64,000 nt of DNA from Kitasatospora cineracea (GCF_003751605.1 NZ_RJVJ01000001.1:1798001-1862000); one strand, 5' to 3'. Positions 9,373 through 18,513 are shown, numbered from the stretch's first letter. Program-made: numbers and translations. Notes: generated by a model from the letters alone, not told the origin.

Positions 9373-9921
9373 TCAGATCCCGAGGGAGAGCGCGCGGGCC
9401 CCGGCCCGTTCCAGCAGCGCGTGCACCTCGGCCTGGCGGCGGCCCGGGCGGTCGTTCCACACGTCGGGGGAGGGCACCGGGCGGCCGGTGGCGTGCAGCA
9501 CCTCCATCACCTGGGCGCGGGCCCGGCGCACCGTGTGCGCGGTGCCGTAGCCGTGCGCCAGGACGGCGGTCTGCGCGCCCAGCAGGCAGACCCGGCCCCG
9601 GGCGTCCCACAGTGCGCCCTGCGTCCAGCCCGCCTCGGCGAGGTAGCGGGAGGTCAGCCGCAGGTGCCCGGCGACGGTGACCTCGGCCGGGCGGGCCGGG
9701 CGGCGGGCCAGCCGGTCCAGCAGCGAGCGGCTGGGCAGCGGGTGGCCGTGGTTCCAGGGCTGCCGGACGCTGCCGTGCAGGGCGGCCGGTGGTGCGGGCG
9801 GGAGGACGGGCGCGGGGGCGGGGAGCCCGGCCAGGTACTGCTCGATCTCCTCGACCAGGCCCAGCTCCCGGGCGAGGTCGTGGGCGTCGAGCCGGTCGAA
9901 CGGGGGCGCGGGGACGGGCAC
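9373..9921 (-). CDS. DUF6197 family protein
   Basis: 182-aa soluble protein of unknown function. GTG 9921 is chosen because GGAGGAG lies 7 nt upstream. The body has LTSRYLAEAGWTQGALWDAR and VCLLGAQTAVLAHGYGT, and ends WNDRPGRRQAEVHALLERAG, which I recognise as the layout of the small DUF6197 proteins common in Streptomyces. Before this core stands a Pro/Ala-rich stretch. It is convergent with the preceding HTH gene (20 bp apart). The family name is from memory and moderately sure; no catalytic residues are evident. Confidence 0.65.
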   Translation of the reverse strand: MPVPAPPFDRLDAHDLARELGLVEEIEQYLAGLPAPAPVLPPAPPAALHGSVRQPWNHGHPLPSRSLLDRLARRPARPAEVTVAGHLRLTSRYLAEAGWTQGALWDARGRVCLLGAQTAVLAHGYGTAHTVRRARAQVMEVLHATGRPVPSPDVWNDRPGRRQAEVHALLERAGARALSLGI

Positions 9922-10073
9922 GGCGAGACTCCTCCGGTCGATATGTCCGTGTTTGTCACGGTACCGTTGATAGTCCGTCAGGAACCGCACCGCACCAGCT
10001 CCGTGTCCGAACCGATCCCGTCCGCTCCGCCGACCCGTTCCGATCACCCCCCGGCATCGGGTTGGATGAGTGC

Positions 10074-11897
10074 ATGAACGAGCAGACGAACGTCGTTCCG
10101 GCGTGGGAGCAGCGGTTCCGGGCGGCGCGGGTCTCCCTGCCCGACTGGGCGGACGAGGCACCCGACCGGGCGCTGTACGTGTCCAACGCGACCGGCACCT
10201 ACGAGGTGTACGCGTGGGACCGCTCCACCGACGAGCACCGCCGGGTCACCGACCGCCCCAACGGCACCACCGACGCCGAACTCGCCCCCGACGGCCGGTG
10301 GATCTGGTGGTTCGACGACACCGACGGCGACGAGTTCGGCGTCTGGCGCCGCCAGCCCTTCGCCGGCGGCCCCGACCAGGAGGCCGTCCCGGGCGTGCCC
10401 GCCGCCTACTCGGCGGGCCTGGCGCTCGGCCGCGACGGCACCGTGGTGGTCGGCACCTCCACCGACGACGAGGGCACCACCCTGTACCTGCGCCGCCCCG
10501 GCGCCGACGGGCCCGAGGTGGTCTACCGGCACGCCGAGTACGGCGGCGTCGGCGACCTCTCGCACGACAGCACCCTGCTGGCCGTCGACCACACCGAGCA
10601 CGGCGACGCGATGCACTCGGCGATCCGGGTGCTGCGCCTGGCCGACGGCGCCACCGTCGCCGAACTCGACGAGGTCACCGGCCGCACCGAGCCGCGCGGC
10701 GTCGCCTGCCTGGGCTTCGCGCCCGCTCCCGGCGACACCCGGCTGCTGGTCGCCCACCAGCGCAGCGGCCGCTGGGAGCCGATGCTGTGGGACGTCGCGG
10801 CCGACACCGAGACCGAGCTGAAGCTCCGCGACGAGCAGGGCCGCCCGTTCCCCGGCGACCTGTCCGCGCAGTGGCGGCCGGACGCCCGCTCGCTGCTGAT
10901 CGAGCACGAGTACGAGGCCCGCTCCGAGCTGTTCTCCTACGACCTGGACACCGCCGAGCTGACCCGGCTGGACACCCCGCGCGGCACCGTCGCCGGGGCC
11001 ACCGCCCGCCCCGACGGCACGGTGGAGTTCCTGTGGTCCTCGGCCGCCGAGCCGTCCGCGGTGCGCTCCACCTCCGGCACGGTGGTGCTGCGCGCCCCCG
11101 GCGCCGTCCCGCCCGGCTCGGCGCCGGTCGAGGACGTCTGGGTGGACGGCCCCGGCGGCCGGGTGCACGCCCTGGTGCAGCGCCCGTCCGGGCAGGGCCC
11201 GCACCCCACGGTGTTCGAGGTGCACGGCGGACCGACCCACCACGACAGCGACTCCTTCGCCGCCGGGCCCGCCGCCTGGCTCGACCACGGCTTCGCCGTC
11301 GTCCGGGTCAACTACCGCGGCTCCACCGGCTACGGGCAGGCCTGGACCGACGCCCTCACCGAACGCGTCGGCCTGATCGAGCTGGAGGACATCGGCGCCG
11401 TCCGCGACTGGGCGGTCGCCTCCGGCCTGGCCGACCCGGACCGGCTGGTGCTCTCCGGCGGCTCCTGGGGCGGCTACCTCACCCTGCTCGGCCTCGGCAC
11501 CCAGCCCGACCACTGGACGCTCGGCCTGGCCGCCGTCCCGGTCGCCGACTACCTCACCGCGTACGCCGACGAGATGGAGGCGCTCAAGTCGCTGGACCGG
11601 ACGCTGTTCGGCGGCACGCCCGAGGAGGTCCCGGAACGCTGGCACGCCTCCTCCCCGCTCACCCACGTCGAGCGGGTCAAGGCCCCGGTGTACATCAGCG
11701 CCGGCGTCAACGACCCGCGCTGCCCGATCCGGCAGATCGACAACTACGTCCGCAGGCTGGAGGAGCTCGGCAAGGTCCACGAGGTGTACCGCTACGATGC
11801 CGGGCACGGTTCGCTGGTCGTCGACGAGCGGATCAAACAGCTCCGGCTGGAGATCGACTTCGTCCGGCGCCACCTGGCGCCCGGCACCGTCCGGTGA
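10074..11897 (+). CDS. S9 family peptidase (prolyl oligopeptidase / acylaminoacyl-peptidase type)
   Basis: 607-aa cytoplasmic serine peptidase that cleaves short peptides. The N-terminal half is a beta-propeller of repeated TGTYEVYAWDRST-type and PDGRWIWWFDD-type blades. The C-terminal alpha/beta-hydrolase domain has the nucleophile motif GGSWGG (S464), Asp547 in GVNDPRCP and His578 in DAGHGS. EVHGGPTHHD supplies the oxyanion region. ATG 10074 is used; TTGGAT stands 6 nt before it as a weak -10, so it may be leaderless. No signal peptide is present. The lipoprotein gene follows after 37 bp and may be co-transcribed. Confidence 0.93.
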   Translation: MNEQTNVVPAWEQRFRAARVSLPDWADEAPDRALYVSNATGTYEVYAWDRSTDEHRRVTDRPNGTTDAELAPDGRWIWWFDDTDGDEFGVWRRQPFAGGPDQEAVPGVPAAYSAGLALGRDGTVVVGTSTDDEGTTLYLRRPGADGPEVVYRHAEYGGVGDLSHDSTLLAVDHTEHGDAMHSAIRVLRLADGATVAELDEVTGRTEPRGVACLGFAPAPGDTRLLVAHQRSGRWEPMLWDVAADTETELKLRDEQGRPFPGDLSAQWRPDARSLLIEHEYEARSELFSYDLDTAELTRLDTPRGTVAGATARPDGTVEFLWSSAAEPSAVRSTSGTVVLRAPGAVPPGSAPVEDVWVDGPGGRVHALVQRPSGQGPHPTVFEVHGGPTHHDSDSFAAGPAAWLDHGFAVVRVNYRGSTGYGQAWTDALTERVGLIELEDIGAVRDWAVASGLADPDRLVLSGGSWGGYLTLLGLGTQPDHWTLGLAAVPVADYLTAYADEMEALKSLDRTLFGGTPEEVPERWHASSPLTHVERVKAPVYISAGVNDPRCPIRQIDNYVRRLEELGKVHEVYRYDAGHGSLVVDERIKQLRLEIDFVRRHLAPGTVR

Positions 11898-11934
11898 CCT
11901 GCGGGCCGATCGACGTCGACAAGGGGGACGACTG

Positions 11935-12579
11935 ATGGGTGGACGCGCCGCGCTGGCCGTCGTCGCGGCCGGCGCCGTACTGCTGACCGCGGCCGGCTGT
12001 TCGTCGGGCAGCGGGGACCACGGCTGCGTCCAGGCGGCCGGCGCCGTCGCCGCCGACACCGGCCTCACCCTCGCCGGCGCGGTGTCGGCCGGGAACGGCA
12101 CCGGCAGCGTCGTGCTGGCCAAGAGCGGCGGCAGCAGCGGCGGCAGCCGCAGCTCCAAGGGCGGCTCCGGCAGCCGGGGTTCGAAGGGCTCCAAGAGCTC
12201 CGGCAGCAAGGGCTCGGGCTCCAGCGGCTCCGGCATCACGCACTACGGCGGGGGCGGCACCACGGTGGTGCACCACTACCACCACCGCACCGCGGGCTCC
12301 ACCCGCACCGACGACTACGTCGACGACTGCGGCAACCCGTCGCCCGCGCCCGGCGTCGTGGGCGGCGACTTCCACGAGGGCTGCGCCACCCCCGGCGCGC
12401 TGCCCGCGGCGAGCCCGATCACCGGCACGCCGTCACCGGCGCCGACCGGCACCGGGGCGGGCGCCGCGGCCCCGCCGGTGCCGTGCGGCAGCCCGAGCGC
12501 TTCCGCGCCGGGCGGCCCGCCGTCGAAGTCGCCCGCCCCGCTGCGGACGCCGTCCCCGGCGCCGTCGAAGTCCGGCTGA
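11935..12579 (+). CDS. Low-complexity lipoprotein
   Basis: 214-aa predicted lipoprotein: signal peptide MGGRAALAVVAAGAVLLTAAGC with lipobox TAAGC. An internal stretch (about residues 62-100) is almost only Ser, Gly and Lys, followed by a His/Tyr cluster VVHHYHHR and a Pro/Ala/Ser tail. AAGGGGGACGAC precedes the ATG. The composition suggests a flexible cell-surface anchor or linker rather than an enzyme. I do not recognise a family. It lies convergent with the SURF1 gene (18 bp apart). Confidence 0.7.
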   Translation: MGGRAALAVVAAGAVLLTAAGCSSGSGDHGCVQAAGAVAADTGLTLAGAVSAGNGTGSVVLAKSGGSSGGSRSSKGGSGSRGSKGSKSSGSKGSGSSGSGITHYGGGGTTVVHHYHHRTAGSTRTDDYVDDCGNPSPAPGVVGGDFHEGCATPGALPAASPITGTPSPAPTGTGAGAAAPPVPCGSPSASAPGGPPSKSPAPLRTPSPAPSKSG

Positions 12580-12597
12580 GCGGGCACCGGCAGTAGG

Positions 12598-13380
12598 TCA
12601 GTCCAGGACCGGGTCCAGCCCGAGGGCCCGGTCCTGGGCGGCCTCCGCCTCGCGGCGCACCAGCCGGAACCACATGAACACCACGAACCCGGCGAAGACG
12701 AACCACTCCAGGGTGTAGCCCAGGTTCTGGAACGCCCGCAGGCTCAGCCCGTCCCCGCCCTCCGGCTGCACCGTGGGCACCGCCGTCAGCCCGGACGGGA
12801 CGTCGTCGGCCGCGACCCAGCCGTCGTACACGGGGTACGGCAGCACGTTCACCAGCGTCGCCGGACTGATCGTGCCCAACTGCCCCGCGGGCAGGCCGCC
12901 CGCCACCGCGCCGCCGCTGCCGCTGTTCTCCGGGGCCTGCAGCCGGCCGGTCACGCCGACCTGCCCGGCCGGCACGTCCGGCGCCGCCCCCGGCTCGCCC
13001 GCCGCCCAGCCGCGCACCACGGCCACCGCCCGGCCGCCGTCGGTGATCAGCGGCGTCAGCACGTAGTAGCCCTGCTTGCCGTCCACCGTCCGGCCCGGCA
13101 CCAGCAGCTGGTGCGCGCCGTCGTACGCGCCGGTGACGTGCACCGTCCGGCCGACGGTGTCGGTGCCGACCTTCGCCGCACCGTCCGGCAGCACCGCCGC
13201 CAGCGGCTGCGCGTCGGCCTGCGCGGACGCGGCCGCGGCCCGCCCGTTCTCCTGGTGGGTCGAGACCCGGGACTCGAAGCGGTCCAGCTGCCAGGTGCCC
13301 AGCATCAGGCAGACCACGATCGCCGCCACCGCGACGACCGTGCCGACGAGCCACCGCGGGCTGAGCAGGAACCGGTACAC
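12598..13380 (-). CDS. SURF1 family protein
   Basis: 260-aa membrane protein related to Surf1/Shy1, which assist cytochrome c oxidase (heme aa3) assembly. GTG 13380 gives VYRFLLSPRWLVGTVVAVAA, the standard actinobacterial start. The first TM helix is WLVGTVVAVAAIVVCLMLG followed by TWQLDRFE (WQxxR motif). The second TM near the C-terminus is GYTLEWFVFAGFVVFMWFRL. The intervening outer domain has VHVTGAYD and VRGW motifs. The organism's cytochrome oxidase genes are not in the window. Longer upstream in-frame starts exist but would add a non-conserved basic extension. Confidence 0.88.
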   Translation of the reverse strand: MYRFLLSPRWLVGTVVAVAAIVVCLMLGTWQLDRFESRVSTHQENGRAAAASAQADAQPLAAVLPDGAAKVGTDTVGRTVHVTGAYDGAHQLLVPGRTVDGKQGYYVLTPLITDGGRAVAVVRGWAAGEPGAAPDVPAGQVGVTGRLQAPENSGSGGAVAGGLPAGQLGTISPATLVNVLPYPVYDGWVAADDVPSGLTAVPTVQPEGGDGLSLRAFQNLGYTLEWFVFAGFVVFMWFRLVRREAEAAQDRALGLDPVLD

Positions 13381-13468
13381 CCCACCACGGTAACCATTCC
13401 TGACATCCCCGATGAGCGCGGGTCGCCGACTCCCCGCCGCCGACCCCGTTCCCCGTCCTCTCCATTTC

Positions 13469-13485
13469 GGGATACTGTCCCTGAT
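13469..13485 (+). promoter_or_regulatory. Leaderless promoter with operator-like repeat before cupin regulator
   Basis: -10 box TACTGT (13473-13478) lies 7 nt before GTG 13486 and is enclosed by GGGA/TCCC arms (13469-13481). Such a repeat over the -10 suggests autoregulation by the XRE-cupin protein it drives. Confidence 0.5.
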
Positions 13486-14061
13486 GTGAGAAACGACGAC
13501 CTCCCGGGCGAGGAGGACCACCGCCTGGCCGCCCGCCTCGCCGCCCTGCGCACCGACCGCGGCTGGTCACTGGACGAACTCGCCCGCCGCAGCGGCATCA
13601 GCCGCTCCACGCTGTCCCGGCTGGAACGCGCCGAACTCAGCCCGACGGCCGCCCAGCTCGGCCGGCTCTGCTCCGCCCACGGCCGCACCGTCTCCCGGCT
13701 GCTGGCCGAGGTCGAGGCCGAACCGCCCGGCCTGCTGCGCGCCGCCGACCAGCCGCGCTGGCACGACCCGGCCACCGGCTTCGCCCGCCGCTCCGTCTCG
13801 CCCCCGCACCCCGGGCTGCGCGCCGAACTGGTCGAGGGCACCCTCCAGCCCGGCGCGGCCGTCCGCTACGACGCCCCGCCCGTCCCCGGCCTGGAACAGC
13901 ACCTGTGGGTGCTGGACGGCGAACTGCACCTGGAACTCGACGGCACCGTGCACCACCTCGCCGCGGGCGACTGCCTCCGCTACCGCCTGCACGGCACCTC
14001 CGGCTTCCACTGCCCCGGCCCCCACCCCGCCCGCTACCTGATCGCCCTGGTGCTGCCATGA
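13486..14061 (+). CDS. XRE family transcriptional regulator with C-terminal cupin
   Basis: 191-aa regulator: HTH at residues about 10-65 (LAALRTDRGWSLDELARRSG, ISRSTLSRLERAELSPTAAQ) and a cupin at about 110-190 (LEQHLWVLDGELHLELDG, AAGDCLRYRLHG, CPGPHPARYLIALVLP). The architecture matches SutR/PuuR-like repressors sensing small metabolites. GTG 13486 is placed 7 nt after a -10 box and there is no SD. The GNAT gene starts inside its stop codon (ATGA), so both are one operon. Confidence 0.92.
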   Translation: MRNDDLPGEEDHRLAARLAALRTDRGWSLDELARRSGISRSTLSRLERAELSPTAAQLGRLCSAHGRTVSRLLAEVEAEPPGLLRAADQPRWHDPATGFARRSVSPPHPGLRAELVEGTLQPGAAVRYDAPPVPGLEQHLWVLDGELHLELDGTVHHLAAGDCLRYRLHGTSGFHCPGPHPARYLIALVLP

Positions 14062-14582
14062 CCCCGCCCCCGCTGCTGCTCACCCCCGAGGGCCTGGACG
14101 CCCGCCGCGACACCCTCGCCGACCTGCTGCTGGACGCGGTCGCCGACGGCGCCTCGGTCGGCTTCCTGGCCGGCACCACCCACGCCGAGGCCGCCGCCTG
14201 GTGGGACACCCTCCGCCCCTCCGTCGCCGACGGCACCCGCCTGCTCTGGGTCACCGAGGACCCCGCCGGCCGGGCCCTGGGCACCGTCTCCCTGCTCCGC
14301 GAACAGAAACCGAACGGCCGCCACCGCGCCGAGATCGCCAAACTCCTGGTCCACCGCACCGCCCGCGGCGCGGGCCTCGGCCGCCACCTGCTGACCCACG
14401 CCGAACAGGCCGCCCGCACCACCGGCACCACCCTCCTCCTGCTCGACACCCAGACCGGCAGCCCCGCCGAACACCTCTACCGCACCGCCCACTGGACCCC
14501 CTTCGGCACCGTCCCCGCCCACGCCGCCACCCCGGACGGCACCCTCGCCGACACCACCCACTACTACAAACACCTCGCCTGA
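14058..14582 (+). CDS. GNAT family N-acetyltransferase
   Basis: 174-aa acetyl-CoA-dependent acyltransferase. The acetyl-CoA binding motif is visible as IAKLLVHRTARGAGLGRHLL (R/Q-x-x-G-x-G/A). The preceding strands are TRLLWVTEDPAGRALGTVSLL, and the C-terminal LLLDTQTGSPAEHLYRTAHW and the Tyr in HYYKHLA complete the fold. ATG 14058 overlaps the stop of the upstream cupin regulator, so the pair is likely controlled together. The substrate is unknown. The following 242 bp up to the next gene are C-rich and hold no gene; a weak hairpin near 14632-14655 may terminate this operon. Confidence 0.92.
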   Translation: MTPPPLLLTPEGLDARRDTLADLLLDAVADGASVGFLAGTTHAEAAAWWDTLRPSVADGTRLLWVTEDPAGRALGTVSLLREQKPNGRHRAEIAKLLVHRTARGAGLGRHLLTHAEQAARTTGTTLLLLDTQTGSPAEHLYRTAHWTPFGTVPAHAATPDGTLADTTHYYKHLA

Positions 14583-14824
14583 CCCCCCGACCCCTTTGCC
14601 CAGCCCGGGCCTCCTCCCCGCTGCCCGGCGGCCCCTGGTTCCCGCAGCCAGGGCCTCCCCGCCCCCGTCGGCCCCTGCCCCGGATCCCCCCGCCCCTTGC
14701 CCGCCAGGGCCTCTTCACCCGCCCCGGCCCGCCTCCCGACCCTTCCCCACCGCCCCACCCGATGGCAGAAAAGATGGGGTCCGTGTCCTTGCTGCCACCG
14801 CCCCCCGCCCGCCAGGCTGGGAAC

Positions 14825-15754
14825 ATGCCGACCCGCAGTGTGCTGATGGTCCTGTTCGACGGGGTGCAGAGCCTCGACGTCAGCGGCCCGCTGGAGGTGT
14901 TCCACGCGGGCGGCTACGCCGTCACCACCGCCTCGCCGGGCGGCCGCCCGGTGCGCACCAGCAGCGGTCTCACCCTGCTGCCCGACACCGATCTCGACCT
15001 GGCCGCCCCCGCGCACACCCTGCTGGTGCCGGGCGGTGCCGGCACCCGGGGAGCGGTCGACCCGGGGCTGTCGGACCGGATCGCCGTCCTCGCGGCCGAG
15101 GCCCGGCGGGTCGTCTCGGTCTGCACCGGCACCTTCCTGCTGGCCGCGGCCGGCCTGCTGGCGGGCCGCCGGGTCACCACGCACTGGCGGCACTGCGCGA
15201 CGCTGGCCGCCCAGTACCCCGAACTGACCGTCGACCCGGAGCCGATCTACGTCCGGGACGGGCGGTTCCTGTCCTCGGCGGGCGTCACCGCGGGCATCGA
15301 CCTGGCGCTGCACCTGGTCGAGGAGGACCTCGGCCGGGACGCCGCGCTGGCGATCGCCCGCGAGCTGGTGGTGTTCCTGCGCCGTCCCGGCGGCCAGGCC
15401 CAGTTCTCCGCGCAGCTGTCGGCGCAGCTCGCCGAGCGGGACCCGGTGCGCGAGGTGCAGCGCTGGATCACCGAGCACCCCGAGGACGACCTGTCGGTGG
15501 AGTCGCTGGCCCGCCGCGCCGCGCTGTCGCCGCGCCAGTTCGCCCGGGTCTTCACCGCGGACGTCGGCGTCACCCCGGGCCGCTACGTGGCCGGGGCCCG
15601 GCTGGAGGCGGCCCGCCGCCGACTGGAGGACACCCGGGACGGCGTCGAGCAGATCGCCCGGGCCTGCGGCTACGGCTCGGCCGAGGCGATGCGCCGGGCC
15701 TTCGCCCGCACCCTGGCCACCACCCCGGCCGACTACCGCCGCCGCACCCGCTGA
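14825..15754 (+). CDS. GlxA family transcriptional regulator (DJ-1/PfpI + AraC HTH)
   Basis: 309-aa regulator. The N-terminal DJ-1/PfpI-like domain (about 5-170) includes SVLMVLFDGVQSLDVSGPLEVF and the nucleophile-elbow region VVSVCTGTFLLAAAGLL. The C-terminal AraC domain (about 215-309) includes DDLSVESLARRAALSPRQFARVF and EQIARACGYGSAEAMRRAFAR. In this family the amidotransferase-like domain senses a ligand. ATG 14825 is chosen because MPTRSVLMVLFDG is the normal N-terminus; an in-frame upstream ATG adds a Pro-rich stretch. No clear target gene adjoins. Confidence 0.92.
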   Translation: MPTRSVLMVLFDGVQSLDVSGPLEVFHAGGYAVTTASPGGRPVRTSSGLTLLPDTDLDLAAPAHTLLVPGGAGTRGAVDPGLSDRIAVLAAEARRVVSVCTGTFLLAAAGLLAGRRVTTHWRHCATLAAQYPELTVDPEPIYVRDGRFLSSAGVTAGIDLALHLVEEDLGRDAALAIARELVVFLRRPGGQAQFSAQLSAQLAERDPVREVQRWITEHPEDDLSVESLARRAALSPRQFARVFTADVGVTPGRYVAGARLEAARRRLEDTRDGVEQIARACGYGSAEAMRRAFARTLATTPADYRRRTR

Positions 15755-15822
15755 GGCCCGCCGCCGCGGGCCGCGTTCACCGCTGCGCCCGGGCCGCGGT
15801 CATCATCACGAGCGGGCCGCGG

Positions 15823-17022
15823 TCACCACTGCGACCAGGGCACGGTCCAGCCGCTGAGGCCGTTGGAGGGGTCGAGCGGCTCCTGCTTGACGGAGTTCCG
15901 GACGATCACCACGTCGCCGATCTTCGAGGCGGCGTAGACCTTCCCGGCGGTCGAGTTCTCGTCGCCCTGCGGGGTGTCGACCATGCCGATGCAGCCGTGG
16001 CTGATGTTCGCCCGCCCGACCGACCCGGCGGCCTGCGGGTTGCCGTGCAGGTAGGTGCCGGAGGAGGTCAGGCGCATCGCGTGCGGTTCCATCGCCTCGT
16101 AGCCGGGGCCCTTGAGGTTGGTCTGGCCCTCGGAGGTCATCTTCTCCATCCGGCTCTTGGCCGAGATGGTCATGGTGCCGTTCCAGGAGGGGTTGTCGTT
16201 GGTGCCCGCGACGATCGGGATGGTCTGGTCGGGCTTGCCGTCCTCCTTGACCACCATCTGGTGGGTGCGGGCGTCGACCTCGCTGATCCGGGAGCGGGCG
16301 ATGGTGAAGTGCTCGTCGCGCTGGGTCGCGCCGTACACGCCGGGCGCCAGTTCCACGCTCTTGGTGCGCAGGTGGACCTGCACGGTGGTGCCGGGCTTCC
16401 AGTACTCGGCGGGGCGCAGGTCGAGCCGGGTGTCGTTCTCGAACCAGTGCCCCTTGACCTGGGTGCCGTCCGAGGCTTCGACGACGACGGCCCGCTCGAC
16501 CGCCTCCTTGTTCTTGACCTTCACGCCGAAGTCCACCGAGATGATCATGCCGACGCCGAAGCTGTCGCCGGTCACCACGTTGTCCTCGACCTTCGCGGTC
16601 CGCTTGGGGACGAGGGTGGTGAAGGTGCTGGTGGCGGTGGTGGCCACGCCGTCGGCGTCGGCGGCCTCGGCGTTCACCCGGTAGGTCGCGCCGACCGCGA
16701 GGCCGCCCGTGGCCGGGACCCAGCTGAGGCTGTCGGCGGCGATGGCGCCCTCGACCGGCCTGCCGTCCTGGTCGGTGACGGTGACCCCGGTCAGCTTGCC
16801 GGTCGCCACCGAGACCTTGACCGCGCCCGGGGCCACGTCCTGCGCGCCGTCCCCGGGCTCGATCGACAGCACGGCCGCGGACGCCTTCGGCGCCGCCGGG
16901 CTGCTCCCCCCGCCCCGGACCGGCCCGCCGGCGCCCGCGCCGCCCCCGGTGCCGCCGCCCCCGCACGCGGCCAGCAGCAGCACCCCGCCCAGTACCCCGC
17001 CCACCATCGAAATCCGTCGCAC
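15823..17022 (-). CDS. L,D-transpeptidase lipoprotein with Ig-like domains
   Basis: 399-aa cell-wall enzyme making 3-3 (meso-DAP to meso-DAP) peptidoglycan cross-links. GTG 17022 follows GGAGGGGG. The N-terminus VRRISMVGGVLGGVLLLAAC is a lipoprotein signal with lipobox LAAC, then a Gly-rich spacer. Two Ig-like domains occupy about residues 60-250. The YkuD catalytic domain ends with YLHGNP and the SHGC motif (catalytic C344) in ANISHGCIGM. The architecture is that of mycobacterial LdtMt2/LppS. Chromosomal partners are not apparent in the window. Confidence 0.93.
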   Translation of the reverse strand: MRRISMVGGVLGGVLLLAACGGGGTGGGAGAGGPVRGGGSSPAAPKASAAVLSIEPGDGAQDVAPGAVKVSVATGKLTGVTVTDQDGRPVEGAIAADSLSWVPATGGLAVGATYRVNAEAADADGVATTATSTFTTLVPKRTAKVEDNVVTGDSFGVGMIISVDFGVKVKNKEAVERAVVVEASDGTQVKGHWFENDTRLDLRPAEYWKPGTTVQVHLRTKSVELAPGVYGATQRDEHFTIARSRISEVDARTHQMVVKEDGKPDQTIPIVAGTNDNPSWNGTMTISAKSRMEKMTSEGQTNLKGPGYEAMEPHAMRLTSSGTYLHGNPQAAGSVGRANISHGCIGMVDTPQGDENSTAGKVYAASKIGDVVIVRNSVKQEPLDPSNGLSGWTVPWSQW

Positions 17023-17145
17023 GACGGCCCCCTCCGTTCGGTCTTTCCGGAAGAGGTACACGCACGAAGGGGCGGCCGGGTTTCGGTCCTGGGCCCGGAG
17101 AAGTGTCACGATTCCGCACGGCCGCAGCGCGGTGTCCGGACGGGG

Positions 17146-17517
17146 TCAGCCCGCCCCGCCCGGACGCTGGAACTCCGGCTGGTCCAGCAGCCGCAGCCAG
17201 CTGCCGTCCGGCTGCTGCCGCACCACCTGGGCGCGGGCCCCGGCGCCGTCCTTCGGCGGGGTGGCGGTCAGCGCGATGCCGTCCGCGGCCAGCGTGGGCA
17301 GCGGCGGTTCGGGCGTGAACTGCGGCCGGTGGGCCAGCACCTGCTCCCACAGCTGCTGGATCGCGGCCCGGCCGACCGTGAACTGCCCCGGCGGGTAGGC
17401 CATCACGGCGTGCTCCTCGTACAGCGCGGCGACCCCGGCGGCGTCGCCCGCGTTGGAGCGCTCCACGAACAGCCGGGTCAGGTCCTCGGGCCGCATCGCC
17501 TTCTCGTACTCGCCCAT
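17146..17517 (-). CDS. NTF2-like (SnoaL/nuclear transport factor 2) family protein
   Basis: 123-aa cone-shaped alpha+beta protein. The N-terminal helix LTRLFVERSNAGDAAGVAALY and strand motif EEHAVMAYPPGQFTVGRAAIQQLW are typical of SnoaL-like proteins that bind small hydrophobic ligands or act as isomerases or hydrolases. No catalytic Asp/His arrangement can be assigned with certainty. It is divergent from a LysR-type gene (103 bp apart), which might regulate it. Confidence 0.82.
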   Translation of the reverse strand: MGEYEKAMRPEDLTRLFVERSNAGDAAGVAALYEEHAVMAYPPGQFTVGRAAIQQLWEQVLAHRPQFTPEPPLPTLAADGIALTATPPKDGAGARAQVVRQQPDGSWLRLLDQPEFQRPGGAG

Positions 17518-17620
17518 CGTCGGCTCCTTCGCTCGTCGTCCTGCCCTGTGCCCTCCACCCTCCTCCCGCCCCGATCAGAAGTCCAACAGCTGGTTCTGCT
17601 CCATACTAGAATCATTACTC

Positions 17621-18511
17621 ATGGAACTGAGGCAGCTGGAGTACTTCGTCGCGGTCGCCGAGGAGCGCAACTTCACCCGCGCCGCCGAGCGGGTGCACAT
17701 CAGCCAGTCCGGGGTGAGCGCCCAGGTCCGGCAGCTGGAACGGGAGTTGGGCGCCGAGCTGTTCGACCGCTCGGCCCGCGCCGTGACCCTCACCGTCGCC
17801 GGGAAGGCCGCCCTGGAGCACGCCCGGCAGGCCCTGGCCGCCGCCCGCGCGGTCGAGCAGGCGGTCGGCGAGGTCACCGGCCTGGTCCGCGGCAGCCTGC
17901 GGCTGGGCATGGTCGCGGGCTGCACCCTCACCCCGCTCTTCGACGGCCTGGCCGCCTTCCACCGGGCCCACCCGGGCGTCGAACTCGCCCTGCTGGAGGA
18001 CGACTCCGAGCACCTCACCGAAGCCGTCCGCACCGGCGCCCTCGACCTCGCCCTGATCGGCCGCCCCGCCCCCGCCCCCGAGGGCCTGGACGCGCACGTG
18101 GTGGTCGGCGAGCCGCTGGTCGCCGCCGTCCCGCCCGGCCACCCGCTGCTGGACGCCCCCGCCCCCGCCCTCGCCGACCTGCTCGCCCACCCGCTGATCT
18201 GCATGCCCCGCGGCACCGGCCTGCGCGCCGTCCTGGACCGCGACTGCGCCGCCCGCGGCCTCACCCCGCGCATCGCCCTGGAGGCCGGCGCCGCCGCCGC
18301 GATCGCCGACCTGGCCGCCCGCGGCCTCGGCGTGGCCGTGCTCAGCCGCTCGATGGCCGCGGCCTTCCCGGCCCTCACCCCCGTCCCGATCGCCGACCTG
18401 ACCACCCCGGCGCTGCTCGCCCTGGTCAACCGCCCGTCCCCGCCCCCGGCCCTGGCCGCCCTGCTCTCCGCCCTGCGCCGGGCCTTCCACCTCCCGGCAC
18501 CCCCGGCATGA
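17621..18511 (+). CDS. LysR family transcriptional regulator
   Basis: 296-aa LTTR. The winged HTH is at residues 1-60: MELRQLEYFVAVAEERNFTR, AAERVHISQSGVSAQVRQLE, followed by ELGAELFDRS. The effector-binding domain starts at RGSLRLGMVAGCTLTPLF. A -10 TAGAAT (17607-17612) lies 8 nt before the ATG without any SD, indicating a leaderless transcript. Divergent from an NTF2-like gene, the usual geometry for LTTR autoregulation plus control of the neighbour. The effector is unknown. Confidence 0.94.
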   Translation: MELRQLEYFVAVAEERNFTRAAERVHISQSGVSAQVRQLERELGAELFDRSARAVTLTVAGKAALEHARQALAAARAVEQAVGEVTGLVRGSLRLGMVAGCTLTPLFDGLAAFHRAHPGVELALLEDDSEHLTEAVRTGALDLALIGRPAPAPEGLDAHVVVGEPLVAAVPPGHPLLDAPAPALADLLAHPLICMPRGTGLRAVLDRDCAARGLTPRIALEAGAAAAIADLAARGLGVAVLSRSMAAAFPALTPVPIADLTTPALLALVNRPSPPPALAALLSALRRAFHLPAPPA

Positions 18512-18513
18512 CG

